A stretch of 64,000 nt of DNA from CAJJDF01 sp965657945 (GTDB taxonomy: Bacteria > Bacteroidota > Bacteroidia > Flavobacteriales_D > CAJJDF01), in contig CBFHPW010000001.1 of NCBI GenBank assembly GCA_965657945.1, positions 1-64,000 of the forward strand. The letters run 5' to 3'. Within the stretch, counting starts at the first letter, position 1. The number at the start of each line of letters is the position of its first letter. Shown in pieces: positions 35,733 through 43,974 of the stretch. The notes below the pieces were generated by a model, which saw only the letters and a list, made by a program, of their open reading frames with translations, was not told the origin of the DNA and did no database searches. Made by a program: the position numbers and the translations under genes.

Positions 35733-37502
35733 ATGAAATCACTCTCCTATTTAAATAAATACTTGATCAAATACAAGTGGCGCCTTATCTTGGGAACTAT
35801 TTTTATAGCCGCTTCCAATTACTTTGGAGTGGAAATGCCACGACTAGTAAAAAAAGCAGTGGATTTGTTTGAAAAGAAAATCGGTTCTATTCAAGCATCC
35901 TCTTTATCTGAGATAGACCGGTCAGAAATTCTTGACGGAGCTTTTTATTTGGCTTTAATTTATGTTGGATATTCCTTAATTCGTGGTTTTTTTGTGTTCC
36001 TAAACAGACAAACAATCATCATCATGTCACGGCTCATAGAGTACGATTTGAAGAATGAAATTTACCAGCACTATCAGAAATTAACTCCGGCTTTTTACAA
36101 GCAAAATAATACCGGAGACTTAATGAACCGAATTTCTGAAGATGTGAGTAAAGTGAGAATGTATTTGGGGCCTGCAATTATGTATACAATAAATCTACTG
36201 GTATTGAGCGGATTGACTATTTATTACATGGTTTCGGTGAATGTAGAACTCACGTTGTATGCATTGGCTCCTTTGCCTATAATGACTATTATGATTTATT
36301 ACATCAGTAAAATCATGAATCGCAGGAGTGAAGAGGTTCAAGTTCAACAGTCGCTTATATCTACTTTTGTTCAAGAATCTTTTTCAGGAATTAGAGTGGT
36401 GAAAGCATATAACATGCAAAAATCATTGAACCAAAGTTTTTTGAAGGAAGCGAACGAGTATCGTTCTAGGTCCATGAAGCTGGCAACTATCAATGCTTTT
36501 TTCTTTCCGGTAATTGTTTTATTGATTGGAGTAAGTACTGTGTTAACGATTTACATTGGAGGGTTGAAAGCCAATGAAGGAATCATTACCAATGGAGATA
36601 TTGCTGCCTTTGTTATTTATGTAAATATGCTTACCTGGCCATTTGCTTCTATAGGATGGGTTACTTCCATGGTTCAGCGTGCAGCTGCATCTCAAAAAAG
36701 AATCAATGAATTTCTGAATCAAAAACCTGCAATTTTTTCAAAAGCAGATGCGGTAGAAATGAAAGGAGGAGATATTGTATTTGATGATGTGTCTTTCGTT
36801 TATCCTGATTCTGGAATAAAAGCGCTTCAAAACATTTCGTTTACCCTGCCTCGAGGAAAAACGTTAGGGATAATTGGTGAAACAGGTTCGGGTAAATCTA
36901 CTGTTGCAAATATGATAGCTCGTTTGTACGATGTTGATTCAGGAGTAATTCGTTTAGGGAATACAAACATTGAAGATATTGAATTGACTCAATTAAGAAG
37001 ATCAATTGGGTATGTGCCTCAAGATGCCTTTTTGTTTTCTGATACAATTGCTAACAACATTCAGTTTGGACTAAGTAATTTGGGGCCAAACAGTGATGAA
37101 TTAATGATTGATGCCGCGAAAGATGCTCATATTTATTCCAATATTATGGATTTTGAGAAAGGATTTGAAACGGTGGTTGGGGAAAGAGGTATTACCTTAT
37201 CTGGTGGTCAAAAACAACGAGTTTCCATAGCTCGTGCAATTATAAAGCAACCAGATATATTGGTTTTTGATGATTGTTTGTCTGCCGTGGATACAGAAAC
37301 GGAGGACATTATTTTAAGGAATTTAAAAAGAATCATGAAGGGTAAGACTGCCGTGATAATCAGTCATCGAATTTCATCTTTAGAACATGCAGACCTCATT
37401 TTGGTAATGAACGAAGGACAAATAATCGAACAAGGTAATCATGAACAGCTAATGAGGCAGAATGGATATTACGCTTCTCTGAATGAAAAGCAAAAAGTAT
37501 AA
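35733..37502 (+). CDS. ABC transporter, fused permease/ATPase (exporter type)
   Basis: 589 residues: six membrane helices (about 15-310) of the type I exporter fold, then the nucleotide-binding domain with Walker A GETGSGKST (near 384), Q-loop VPQDAFLF, signature LSGGQKQRVSIARA, and Walker B ILVFDDCLSAVDTE. The D-loop reads SAVDTE, and aspartate stands where exporters usually have the catalytic glutamate (FDDC instead of FDE). That pattern is typical of one half of heterodimeric MdlA/MdlB-type exporters, yet no partner gene lies beside it. The substrate is unknown; lipids or drugs are common for the family. It is convergent with katG and shares a hairpin terminator with it. Confidence 0.9.
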   Translation: MKSLSYLNKYLIKYKWRLILGTIFIAASNYFGVEMPRLVKKAVDLFEKKIGSIQASSLSEIDRSEILDGAFYLALIYVGYSLIRGFFVFLNRQTIIIMSRLIEYDLKNEIYQHYQKLTPAFYKQNNTGDLMNRISEDVSKVRMYLGPAIMYTINLLVLSGLTIYYMVSVNVELTLYALAPLPIMTIMIYYISKIMNRRSEEVQVQQSLISTFVQESFSGIRVVKAYNMQKSLNQSFLKEANEYRSRSMKLATINAFFFPVIVLLIGVSTVLTIYIGGLKANEGIITNGDIAAFVIYVNMLTWPFASIGWVTSMVQRAAASQKRINEFLNQKPAIFSKADAVEMKGGDIVFDDVSFVYPDSGIKALQNISFTLPRGKTLGIIGETGSGKSTVANMIARLYDVDSGVIRLGNTNIEDIELTQLRRSIGYVPQDAFLFSDTIANNIQFGLSNLGPNSDELMIDAAKDAHIYSNIMDFEKGFETVVGERGITLSGGQKQRVSIARAIIKQPDILVFDDCLSAVDTETEDIILRNLKRIMKGKTAVIISHRISSLEHADLILVMNEGQIIEQGNHEQLMRQNGYYASLNEKQKV

Positions 37503-37506
37503 TGAA

Positions 37507-37540
37507 GAGTCTTGAATGAGACACAGCTAATTCAAGACTC
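37507..37540. terminator. Bidirectional hairpin between the ABC exporter and katG
   Basis: An 11-bp perfect stem (GAGTCTTGAAT at 37507-37517, ATTCAAGACTC at 37530-37540) with a 12-base loop lies in the 46-base gap between two convergent genes. The T run on the plus side is interrupted. Terminator function for both genes is inferred from position. Confidence 0.6.
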
Positions 37541-37548
37541 TACAAATA

Positions 37549-39804
37549 TTATTTTTTCAAATCAAATCTATCGGCCATCATTACTTTGGTCCAGGCAGCT
37601 ACAAACTCTTTCACAAATAATTCATTTGCATCAGCACTTCCGTACACTTCGGATAAAGCTCTAAGTTCTGAATTAGAGCCAAAAATTAAGTCGGCTCTTG
37701 TTGCTTCCCATTTTGTTTCTCCAGTTGACCTATCTTTTCCCACGAATTTTTCTTTGGTATCGTCAGTAGCCTTCCATTCTGAAGTCATGGAGAGTAAATT
37801 AACAAACCACTCGTTTGATAACTGTTCTTTTTTTGAAGTAAATAAACCTGTGTTTGAATTGTCGTAATTTGCGCCAATTGCTCTCATTCCTCCCACCAAT
37901 ACTGTCATTTCTGGTGCGGTAAGTCCAAGCAATTGAGCTTTGTCGATTAACAGTTCTTCAGTAGATACCGTATATTTCGTTTTTAAGTAATTTCTGAATC
38001 CATCTGCCATAGGTTCCAGCAGTTGAAAAGATTCTATGTCTGTTTGTTCTTGGCTAGCATCCGTTCTTCCAGGTGTGAATGGAACTTCTACCTTGTGACC
38101 AGAATTTTCTGCTGCTTTTTCTATACCTACAGTTCCAGCAAGTACAATTAAATCAGCCATTGATACTTGTTTTTTTGCTGATTTTTGGTTGAATTCTGTT
38201 TGAATGTTTTCTAAAGCGGTAAGTACTTTTTTCAGTTGAGAAGGATTGTTTACTTCCCAGTTTTTTTGAGGTTCCAATCTTATTCTAGCACCGTTTGCTC
38301 CACCTCTTCGGTCTGATTGTCTGTAGGTGCTCGCTGATGCCCATGCGGTTGTTACCATTTCGGTAATGGATAATCCGGAGTTTGAAATTTGAGTTTTTAA
38401 ACCCTCGATATCTTGTTCGTTAATAATTTCAGTTGATAAAGCTGGAACAGGATCTTGCCAAATCAAGTCTTCTATTGGAGCTTCAGGTCCAATGTAAGTA
38501 GTGTTTGGTCCCATGTCTCGATGTGTTAGCTTGAACCAAGCTTTAGCAAAAGCTAGGTCAAATTTCTCAGGATTTTCGTAAAAATCTCTTGAAATCTTTT
38601 CATAAATGGGGTCTTCTCTCATCGACAAATCGGTTGTAAGCATCGTTGGTTTGTGCATTTTTTCCGAATCAAAAGCATCCGGAACCAACATTTTGGAATC
38701 CTTTGCTTCCCATTGGTGAGCACCTGCCGGGCTTTTTACCAATACCCATTCGTTTTCAAATAGATTCATAAAAAACAAATGACTCCATTTGGTAGGGGTT
38801 TGAGTCCAAATTACTTCTAGTCCAGAAGTTATGGCATCGGCTCCTTTTCCAGATTTGTAATCACTTTTCCATCCCAACCCTTGCTCTTCAATATCTCCTG
38901 CCTCCGGTTCAGGTCCAACATGAGTGGCTGGTCCAGCTCCGTGGGTTTTTCCTAATGTATGTCCACCGGCAATGAGTGCAACAGTTTCTTCGTCATTCAT
39001 TCCCATTCTTCCAAAAGTCTCCCTTATGTCGTGAGCAGCCAATTTTGGATCAGGGTTTCCGTTTGGTCCTTCTGGATTTACATAAATTAATCCCATTTGT
39101 ACGGCAGCCAATGGATTTTCTAGTTCTCTATCTCCCGAGTATCTTTTGTCCTCTAGCCATTTTTCTTCCTTTCCCCAATAGATATCTTTGGCCGGTTCCC
39201 AAGTATCCGTTCTTCCTCCAGAAAATCCGTAGGTCTTAAATCCCATTGATTCCAAAGCTACATTCCCCGTGAGAACCATTAAATCTGCCCAAGAGATTTT
39301 CTGTCCATATTTTTGTTTAATTGGCCAAAGCAATCGCCTTGCTTTATCCAGGTTTGCGTTGTCTGGCCAGCTATTTAGCGGGGCAAATCGTTGTTGTCCT
39401 TCTCTTGATCCACCTCGTCCGTCAGCAGTTCTGTAGGTTCCTGCACTGTGCCAAGCCATTCGGATAAAAAGCCCTCCGTAGTTTCCATAGTCTGCAGGCC
39501 ACCAATCTTTAGAATCGGTCAACGTTTTTTCAATATCTGCTTTCAGCGAATCATAATCCAATGAGTTGAATGCTGCTTCGTAGTCAAATTCTTCCGATAG
39601 CGGATTAGATAGCTGAGAGTTTTGTCTCAGTAGGTCTAAATTCAGCATGTTTGGCCACCAATCGCTGTTTTCGGTTGCGCTCTTGTTTGATTTGCTTTTC
39701 ATTGTAGCTCCTGTCATTCCATCGTATTCAGCAGTTTTTTCGCCACACGAAAAAAGTAGAACTCCGGAAACAATTGCCATTCCTATTTGTTTTATCTGTT
39801 TCAT
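37549..39804 (-). CDS. katG: Catalase-peroxidase KatG with lipoprotein signal peptide
   Basis: Bifunctional haem catalase/peroxidase, 751 residues. Distal haem residues R115, W118 and H119 lie in RMAWHSAGTYR, and the proximal H282 in GGHTLGKTHG. The W-Y-M adduct partners are present (W118, Y241 in MGLIYVNPEGP, M267 in ETFGRMGMN). The C-terminal peroxidase-like half is complete. Unusually, the protein starts with a lipoprotein signal (MAIVSGVLLFSCGEK; lipobox LFSC, C20), and family homology begins only at DWWPN, about residue 49. The enzyme should thus be exported and lipid-anchored rather than cytoplasmic. Divergent from oxyR, with a LysR-type palindrome between. Promoter -7 box at 39827-39834. 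Confidence 0.95.
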   Translation of the reverse strand: MKQIKQIGMAIVSGVLLFSCGEKTAEYDGMTGATMKSKSNKSATENSDWWPNMLNLDLLRQNSQLSNPLSEEFDYEAAFNSLDYDSLKADIEKTLTDSKDWWPADYGNYGGLFIRMAWHSAGTYRTADGRGGSREGQQRFAPLNSWPDNANLDKARRLLWPIKQKYGQKISWADLMVLTGNVALESMGFKTYGFSGGRTDTWEPAKDIYWGKEEKWLEDKRYSGDRELENPLAAVQMGLIYVNPEGPNGNPDPKLAAHDIRETFGRMGMNDEETVALIAGGHTLGKTHGAGPATHVGPEPEAGDIEEQGLGWKSDYKSGKGADAITSGLEVIWTQTPTKWSHLFFMNLFENEWVLVKSPAGAHQWEAKDSKMLVPDAFDSEKMHKPTMLTTDLSMREDPIYEKISRDFYENPEKFDLAFAKAWFKLTHRDMGPNTTYIGPEAPIEDLIWQDPVPALSTEIINEQDIEGLKTQISNSGLSITEMVTTAWASASTYRQSDRRGGANGARIRLEPQKNWEVNNPSQLKKVLTALENIQTEFNQKSAKKQVSMADLIVLAGTVGIEKAAENSGHKVEVPFTPGRTDASQEQTDIESFQLLEPMADGFRNYLKTKYTVSTEELLIDKAQLLGLTAPEMTVLVGGMRAIGANYDNSNTGLFTSKKEQLSNEWFVNLLSMTSEWKATDDTKEKFVGKDRSTGETKWEATRADLIFGSNSELRALSEVYGSADANELFVKEFVAAWTKVMMADRFDLKK

Positions 39805-39826
39805 AGCTTGTTGTTTTATTGTGATA

Positions 39827-39834
39827 CAAAACTA
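39827..39834 (-). promoter_or_regulatory. -7 element of the katG promoter
   Basis: TAGTTTTG on the minus strand matches TAnnTTTG, 22 bases before the katG ATG (39804). No TTG is found at -33, as expected for a promoter that depends on an activator. The palindrome at 39878-39892 is centred about 65 bases upstream of the expected start, the classical LysR activator position. Confidence 0.6.
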
Positions 39835-39877
39835 AGGGATATTATTTATTTATAAAAACGATAGTTTAGATGTATAT

Positions 39878-39892
39878 ATTGATTTTATCAAT
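39878..39892. promoter_or_regulatory. LysR-type palindrome, probable OxyR operator
   Basis: A perfect inverted repeat, ATTGAT-TTT-ATCAAT, fits the T-N11-A core of LysR-family sites. It lies between the divergent katG and oxyR. Seen from katG it is near -65, and seen from oxyR it covers the -33 region. This arrangement would activate katG and repress oxyR itself. Binding is inferred. Confidence 0.6.
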
Positions 39893-39900
39893 GTTATTAC

Positions 39901-39908
39901 TAGTTTTG
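39901..39908 (+). promoter_or_regulatory. -7 element directly before oxyR
   Basis: TAGTTTTG matches TAnnTTTG and ends 4 bases before the oxyR ATG at 39913. Transcription is expected to start at about the A of the start codon, giving a leaderless or nearly leaderless mRNA. Confidence 0.5.
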
Positions 39909-39912
39909 TTGT

Positions 39913-40848
39913 ATGACAATTCAACAAATAAAATATGTGTTGGCAGTAGCCCAATACGCTCACTTCGAAAAAGCTGCCGAATCATGTTTCATAACTCAAT
40001 CTACCCTGAGTACAATGATTAATAAACTAGAGGAAGAGATAGGGGTTTTTATTTTTAACCGGAAAACAAAACCCGTTACGATTACCAAAGAAGGTGAGCT
40101 GCTGATAGAGCGAATGAGAATTCTTCATTATGAGTTTGAGGCGCTTCAGAATACCGTGCAAGAGCTTAAAGGCGAACTGGTGGGCGAACTAAGAATTGCC
40201 ATCATCCCTACAATTGCACCTTATCTTTTGCCCTTGTTTTTAGCAGATTTTGCTAAAAAATTTCCAAGAGTAAAAATGATTGTGAGTGAAATGACTACGT
40301 CCAATATACAAAGATCTCTTAAAAGCAGAGCTATTGACGTTGCGATTTTGGCTATTCCTCTGGCTGATCCACAATTGAATGAAGTTGAGTTGTATGAAGA
40401 GCCCTTTTTGGTTTATGATTGTCGTTCTAGCCAAGTTAAAAAAACGACTTCTGTGGGAGAATTAGATTTTGCCAACTTATGGTTTTTAGAGGATGGACAT
40501 TGTTTAAGTACTCAAGTCAAGCAGATTTGCGAGTTGTCAAGCGATGCGCCTAACAAAAATGTTAATTTTCAGTTTAAAGCTGGGTCATTGGATAGTTTGA
40601 TGAGGTTTACAAAAGCAAATAATGGAATTACTATTTTGCCTTTTTTACTCTCAAATGAGCTCGAAAAATCGGAAAAGAATCGTCTCATTTCATTTTCAAA
40701 CCCAGTTCCGGTGAGGAAGGTTGGTTTAATAACTCATAAACACTTTGTGAAAAAAAAGTTGTTAGTCGAAATGGAAAAATCAATTAAACAGTCCGTTTCT
40801 TCGTTGCTTCCGGAGCTAAAAGGGTGTGAAGCAATTGGTCCAGTTTAG
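39913..40848 (+). CDS. oxyR: Hydrogen-peroxide-sensing LysR regulator OxyR
   Basis: 311 residues: N-terminal winged helix-turn-helix (about 1-60; FEKAAESCFITQSTLSTMI is the recognition region) and a LysR effector domain. The redox cysteines of OxyR are present with their usual spacing: C197 in LEDGHCL and C206 in KQIC, nine residues apart as C199/C208 in E. coli. Oxidation to the disulfide would switch the protein to activate its target. The target is very likely the divergent katG. The intergenic palindrome (39878-39892) and the placement of its own promoter suggest autorepression. Dps at 21952 is another plausible target, but no site was seen there. Confidence 0.93.
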   Translation: MTIQQIKYVLAVAQYAHFEKAAESCFITQSTLSTMINKLEEEIGVFIFNRKTKPVTITKEGELLIERMRILHYEFEALQNTVQELKGELVGELRIAIIPTIAPYLLPLFLADFAKKFPRVKMIVSEMTTSNIQRSLKSRAIDVAILAIPLADPQLNEVELYEEPFLVYDCRSSQVKKTTSVGELDFANLWFLEDGHCLSTQVKQICELSSDAPNKNVNFQFKAGSLDSLMRFTKANNGITILPFLLSNELEKSEKNRLISFSNPVPVRKVGLITHKHFVKKKLLVEMEKSIKQSVSSLLPELKGCEAIGPV

Positions 40849-40927
40849 TGTTTTTTTTGCTTTTGAGTTGTGAAATTTAAATCACTTTCATTGGTATAAA
40901 ATGAGAATAGAATTATATCTAAAAAAT

Positions 40928-40944
40928 GACAAATTTTATTTGTC
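40928..40944. repeat. 17-bp palindrome upstream of rlmD
   Basis: GACAAAT-TTT-ATTTGTC is a perfect 7-3-7 inverted repeat in the gap between oxyR and rlmD, 80 bases after the oxyR stop. It has no T-tract, so it looks more like an operator than a terminator. It is unlike the katG-oxyR palindrome in sequence. Confidence 0.5.
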
Positions 40945-40975
40945 GTTATCCTATTTCATTCCACTAAATTCCACT

Positions 40976-40983
40976 TATCTTTG
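40976..40983 (+). promoter_or_regulatory. -7 element of the rlmD promoter
   Basis: TATCTTTG matches TAnnTTTG, 21 bases before the ATG at 41005. The TTG inside it (40981) is an open-frame start candidate but is better explained as promoter sequence. Confidence 0.55.
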
Positions 40984-41004
40984 CCTGACTTAAAATCAAT
41001 CCAA

Positions 41005-42462
41005 ATGAAAACCTACACGCCCCAAGACATAAAAAAAGGAAATATCTTAGAGATAGAAATAGAAGACATGGCTTTTGGAGGAAAAGGATTGGCAAAATTG
41101 CAAGTGGGCGAAAGTAAAATTGTGATGTTTGTGCCCAATACCATTCCTGGGCAAGTGGTGAAAGCAAGAATATTTAAAAAGCGCAAAAAACACTTAGAGG
41201 GAAAATTAATCGAAATAGTTTCGGCTTCGCAAGACGAGGTAGAAATGAAATTTCAGGCAATTTCGGGCGCTCCTTATCTTACTTTACCAGTTGAAAAACA
41301 ACGAGAGTACAAACAACGAACCACTATCGAGCAATACCGCAGAATAGGAAAAGTAGCCAAAATCGAAGAATTGTTTGATACCTACATTGAGTCTCCCACC
41401 AGCTTTCATTACCGTAACAAAATGGAGTATGCTTTTAGTACCATTCGGTATGATTTTGAACAGGAAGAAACTCTAGATGATGAGTTTGCACTGGGTTTCA
41501 AGAGAAGAGGAACTTGGTGGATTGTTGAGAACCTAGACAAAGATTCGGGTTTGTTTGATGAGGAGTTTGAAAATAAACTGAAAGAGATTCGTGCTTACCT
41601 AGAAAAAACGGGATTGCCAACTTGGCATCCGCCAAAAAAACATGGGTTTTATCGGTATTTAACTGTAAGAAAGTCTTTTGCCAATAACCAACTGCTGTTG
41701 AATTTAACTACCTCAAAATCTGGCTTGGTTCATTTCGATAAACAAGCTTTCGTTGAATTTGTAACAAGCTTATTTGAAAATAGAGTTGCAGGAATTTTAC
41801 ATACAATCAACGACAGTTTAGGTGAACGTTCTCACAATGATGAGAACGATTACGAGATGCTTTTTGGGGAGAACCTAATACAGGAAAATTTACTTGGCCT
41901 TTCGTTCGAAGTGAGCATGCAAAGTTTTTTTCAAACAAACCCAAAATCTGCAGAGCGATTGTACTCCAAAGTGATTGATTACGTCATGGAAGATACCGAA
42001 TATTCTTCTGGTGACACGGTAATGGATTTATTTTGTGGCACCGGGACTATTGGACAATTGATTTCCAAAAAGACTGGCGTTCAAGTTGTTGGTGTAGATA
42101 TTGTGTCTGAAGCAATTGAAAATGCCAAAGAAAATGCTAAACGAAACGAAGTTGAGACGGCAAAATGGTTTGCGGCCGATGTGGGTAAGTTTCTCACCCA
42201 GTACCCTCAATATGAGGGGAAAATAAAAACCGTAGTTTTGGATCCGCCTCGTGGAGGAATTGCTCCTAAAACTTTGGTGAAAGTTACTCAAATTGACGCT
42301 CAACGAATTGTGTATGTGTCATGTAACCCAGCCACTCAATCTCGAGATATTGAGGTTTTAAGAGAAAAAGGATATGAAATGACTAAAATAAGTTTTGTGG
42401 ATCAATTCCCTCATACTGCGCATATTGAGGCAATCGCAGTCTTTGAAAAAACAAAAGATTAG
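41005..42462 (+). CDS. rlmD: 23S rRNA (uracil-C5)-methyltransferase, RlmD/RumA type, without Fe-S motif
   Basis: 485 residues from the ATG at 41005 (an in-frame TTG at 40981 belongs to the promoter). A TRAM domain is followed by the SAM-dependent methyltransferase with FCGTGTIGQ (near 345), DPPRGGI, and the catalytic cysteine in VSCNPATQSRD (near 439). The family normally carries four cysteines (C-x-CGGC...) binding a 4Fe-4S cluster before the segment YEKQLEYK. Here that region reads FQAISGAPYLTLPVEKQREYK and the first 150 residues contain no cysteine at all. The enzyme should still methylate a uridine in 23S rRNA (or tRNA), but without the cluster. Exact target position unproven. Confidence 0.88.
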   Translation: MKTYTPQDIKKGNILEIEIEDMAFGGKGLAKLQVGESKIVMFVPNTIPGQVVKARIFKKRKKHLEGKLIEIVSASQDEVEMKFQAISGAPYLTLPVEKQREYKQRTTIEQYRRIGKVAKIEELFDTYIESPTSFHYRNKMEYAFSTIRYDFEQEETLDDEFALGFKRRGTWWIVENLDKDSGLFDEEFENKLKEIRAYLEKTGLPTWHPPKKHGFYRYLTVRKSFANNQLLLNLTTSKSGLVHFDKQAFVEFVTSLFENRVAGILHTINDSLGERSHNDENDYEMLFGENLIQENLLGLSFEVSMQSFFQTNPKSAERLYSKVIDYVMEDTEYSSGDTVMDLFCGTGTIGQLISKKTGVQVVGVDIVSEAIENAKENAKRNEVETAKWFAADVGKFLTQYPQYEGKIKTVVLDPPRGGIAPKTLVKVTQIDAQRIVYVSCNPATQSRDIEVLREKGYEMTKISFVDQFPHTAHIEAIAVFEKTKD

Positions 42463-42553
42463 TTTATTAACATAAATGTATAAAAAAACAAGGTTTTTAT
42501 TAAAATTTGTTAAAAAAGAAACAAAATCACTTTTTTAGTAAAGAAATCCTCCT

Positions 42554-42561
42554 TATTTTTG
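42554..42561 (+). promoter_or_regulatory. -7 element before the gldFG operon
   Basis: TATTTTTG matches TAnnTTTG, 27 bases upstream of the ATG at 42589. No TTG at the right distance was seen. Confidence 0.45.
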
Positions 42562-42588
42562 TTTCGTAAAGAAGAAAAAAGAGAAAGA

Positions 42589-43242
42589 ATGAGTACGATT
42601 TCAAAAATAATTGAAAAAGAAATATCCGCCTCTCCATTTTTGGAGGAATCTATAGCTGAAGATTTAATAAATATCTCCTCACTTGCGAGAATGTTGCAGC
42701 CAAAAGTGGAAGAACAACTTGGAAAAACAGTGAAGACTGGTGCTCTCGTGATGGCGATAAATAGAATGGAGTTCGAGAAATTTAATTCCATCAATGGAAA
42801 AATAGAAAAATTCATGAATTCGTTGGGTGACATAATTATCCGAAGTAACCTGAATGATTACGCCTTTAAGAATTCGCCAACATTGGCAACTGCCCAAATG
42901 AAGTTGCTGAAAGAATCGAGTGATAAAGTAGATGGTTTTTGCACCGTATCACAAGGTGTTTATGAGTCCAATATTGTGGTAATTAAATCTTTGTCTCACA
43001 AGGTAAAGGAGTTGTTCAAGGACGAAACACTGTTGTTTAAAATGGAAGATTTGTCTTCTGTTACGCTGCGGTTACCAGATTTTAATGTGCCTGGCGCGTA
43101 CTATTTTTTACTAAAAAAAATAGCTTGGGAAAATATAAATATTTTTGAAATTATTTCTACAACAAATGAAATTACCTTGGTAGTGAAGAATGAGGACATC
43201 GATCGAGTATTCTCATTGCTCATGTCATTTAAGAAAAAATAA
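42589..43242 (+). CDS. ACT-like domain protein upstream of gldF
   Basis: 217 residues from the ATG at 42589. The N-terminal part is helical (possible winged-helix-like segment over residues 10-65). The C-terminal part resembles an ACT domain: VPGAYYFLLKKIAWENINIF, then EIISTTNEITLVVK and ERVFSLL-like spacing, as in the regulatory end of aspartate kinases. ACT domains bind amino acids. No kinase domain is present, so it is not an aspartate kinase. It lies 3 bases before gldF in one operon. A regulatory or sensing role is possible but unproven. Confidence 0.65.
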   Translation: MSTISKIIEKEISASPFLEESIAEDLINISSLARMLQPKVEEQLGKTVKTGALVMAINRMEFEKFNSINGKIEKFMNSLGDIIIRSNLNDYAFKNSPTLATAQMKLLKESSDKVDGFCTVSQGVYESNIVVIKSLSHKVKELFKDETLLFKMEDLSSVTLRLPDFNVPGAYYFLLKKIAWENINIFEIISTTNEITLVVKNEDIDRVFSLLMSFKKK

Positions 43243-43245
43243 TCC

Positions 43246-43974
43246 ATGCTGGCACTAATAAAAAAAGAAGTTGGGAGTTTTTTTAGCTCCTTGGTTGGGT
43301 ACATTACGATAGTCATATTTTTACTATCTATTGGTTTATTCATGTGGGTAATTCCTGGGGAGACAAATGTCTTTGATTCAGGATTTTCTGACTTAGGTTT
43401 TTTATTTACCAATGCACCGGCAATTTTCCTGTTTTTGATACCGGCTATTACCATGCGACTGTTTGCTGAGGAAAGAAGAATGCAAACTTTAGAATTGTTG
43501 TTTACCAAACCTATTAGTGATTTTCAGATTGTTTTGGCCAAATACATGGCAGGTATTATTTTGCTGGTTTTGAGTTTGTTACCTACTTTAGTGTATTATT
43601 TTTCAGTTGTTCAATTAGGAAACCCGGTAGGGAATATAGATTCAGGAGGAACAATTGGTTCTTATATTGGCTTGTTTTTCTTAGGTGCTAGCTTTTTGAC
43701 GGTAGGTTTGTTTGCCTCTTCCATATCAACCAACCAAATTGTGTCATTTTTGGTGGCGGTAGTTTTATGTTTTACGGTGTATTTGGGATTCGATTTTATC
43801 GGAAATAATATTGAATCAGGAGAAACTGCCTACCTCATCAAGAATTTTGGAATAGAAGAGCACTATGCCTCCATCCAGAGAGGAGTTATTGATAGTAGAG
43901 ATTTATTGTACTTCATTAGTTTGATCGCAGTCTTTTTGTTGGCAACCAAATTGAGTTTAAAAAGAGGGAAATAA
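43246..43974 (+). CDS. gldF: Gliding motility ABC transporter permease GldF
   Basis: 242 residues with six membrane helices and the ABC-2 permease pattern: ALIKKEVGSFFSSLVGYI at the N-terminus, RLFAEERRMQTLELLFTKPI after the second helix, and a paired-helix C-terminus. GldF with GldA (ATPase) and GldG forms an ABC complex needed for gliding in Flavobacterium johnsoniae. gldA is not in this window. The stop overlaps the gldG ATG by one base, so the two are translationally coupled. Confidence 0.92.
   Translation: MLALIKKEVGSFFSSLVGYITIVIFLLSIGLFMWVIPGETNVFDSGFSDLGFLFTNAPAIFLFLIPAITMRLFAEERRMQTLELLFTKPISDFQIVLAKYMAGIILLVLSLLPTLVYYFSVVQLGNPVGNIDSGGTIGSYIGLFFLGASFLTVGLFASSISTNQIVSFLVAVVLCFTVYLGFDFIGNNIESGETAYLIKNFGIEEHYASIQRGVIDSRDLLYFISLIAVFLLATKLSLKRGK

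Noticed and set aside
40981..41004. TTG start for rlmD
   Set aside because: The TTG is part of the promoter box TATCTTTG, and the ATG at 41005 gives the family-like N-terminus.
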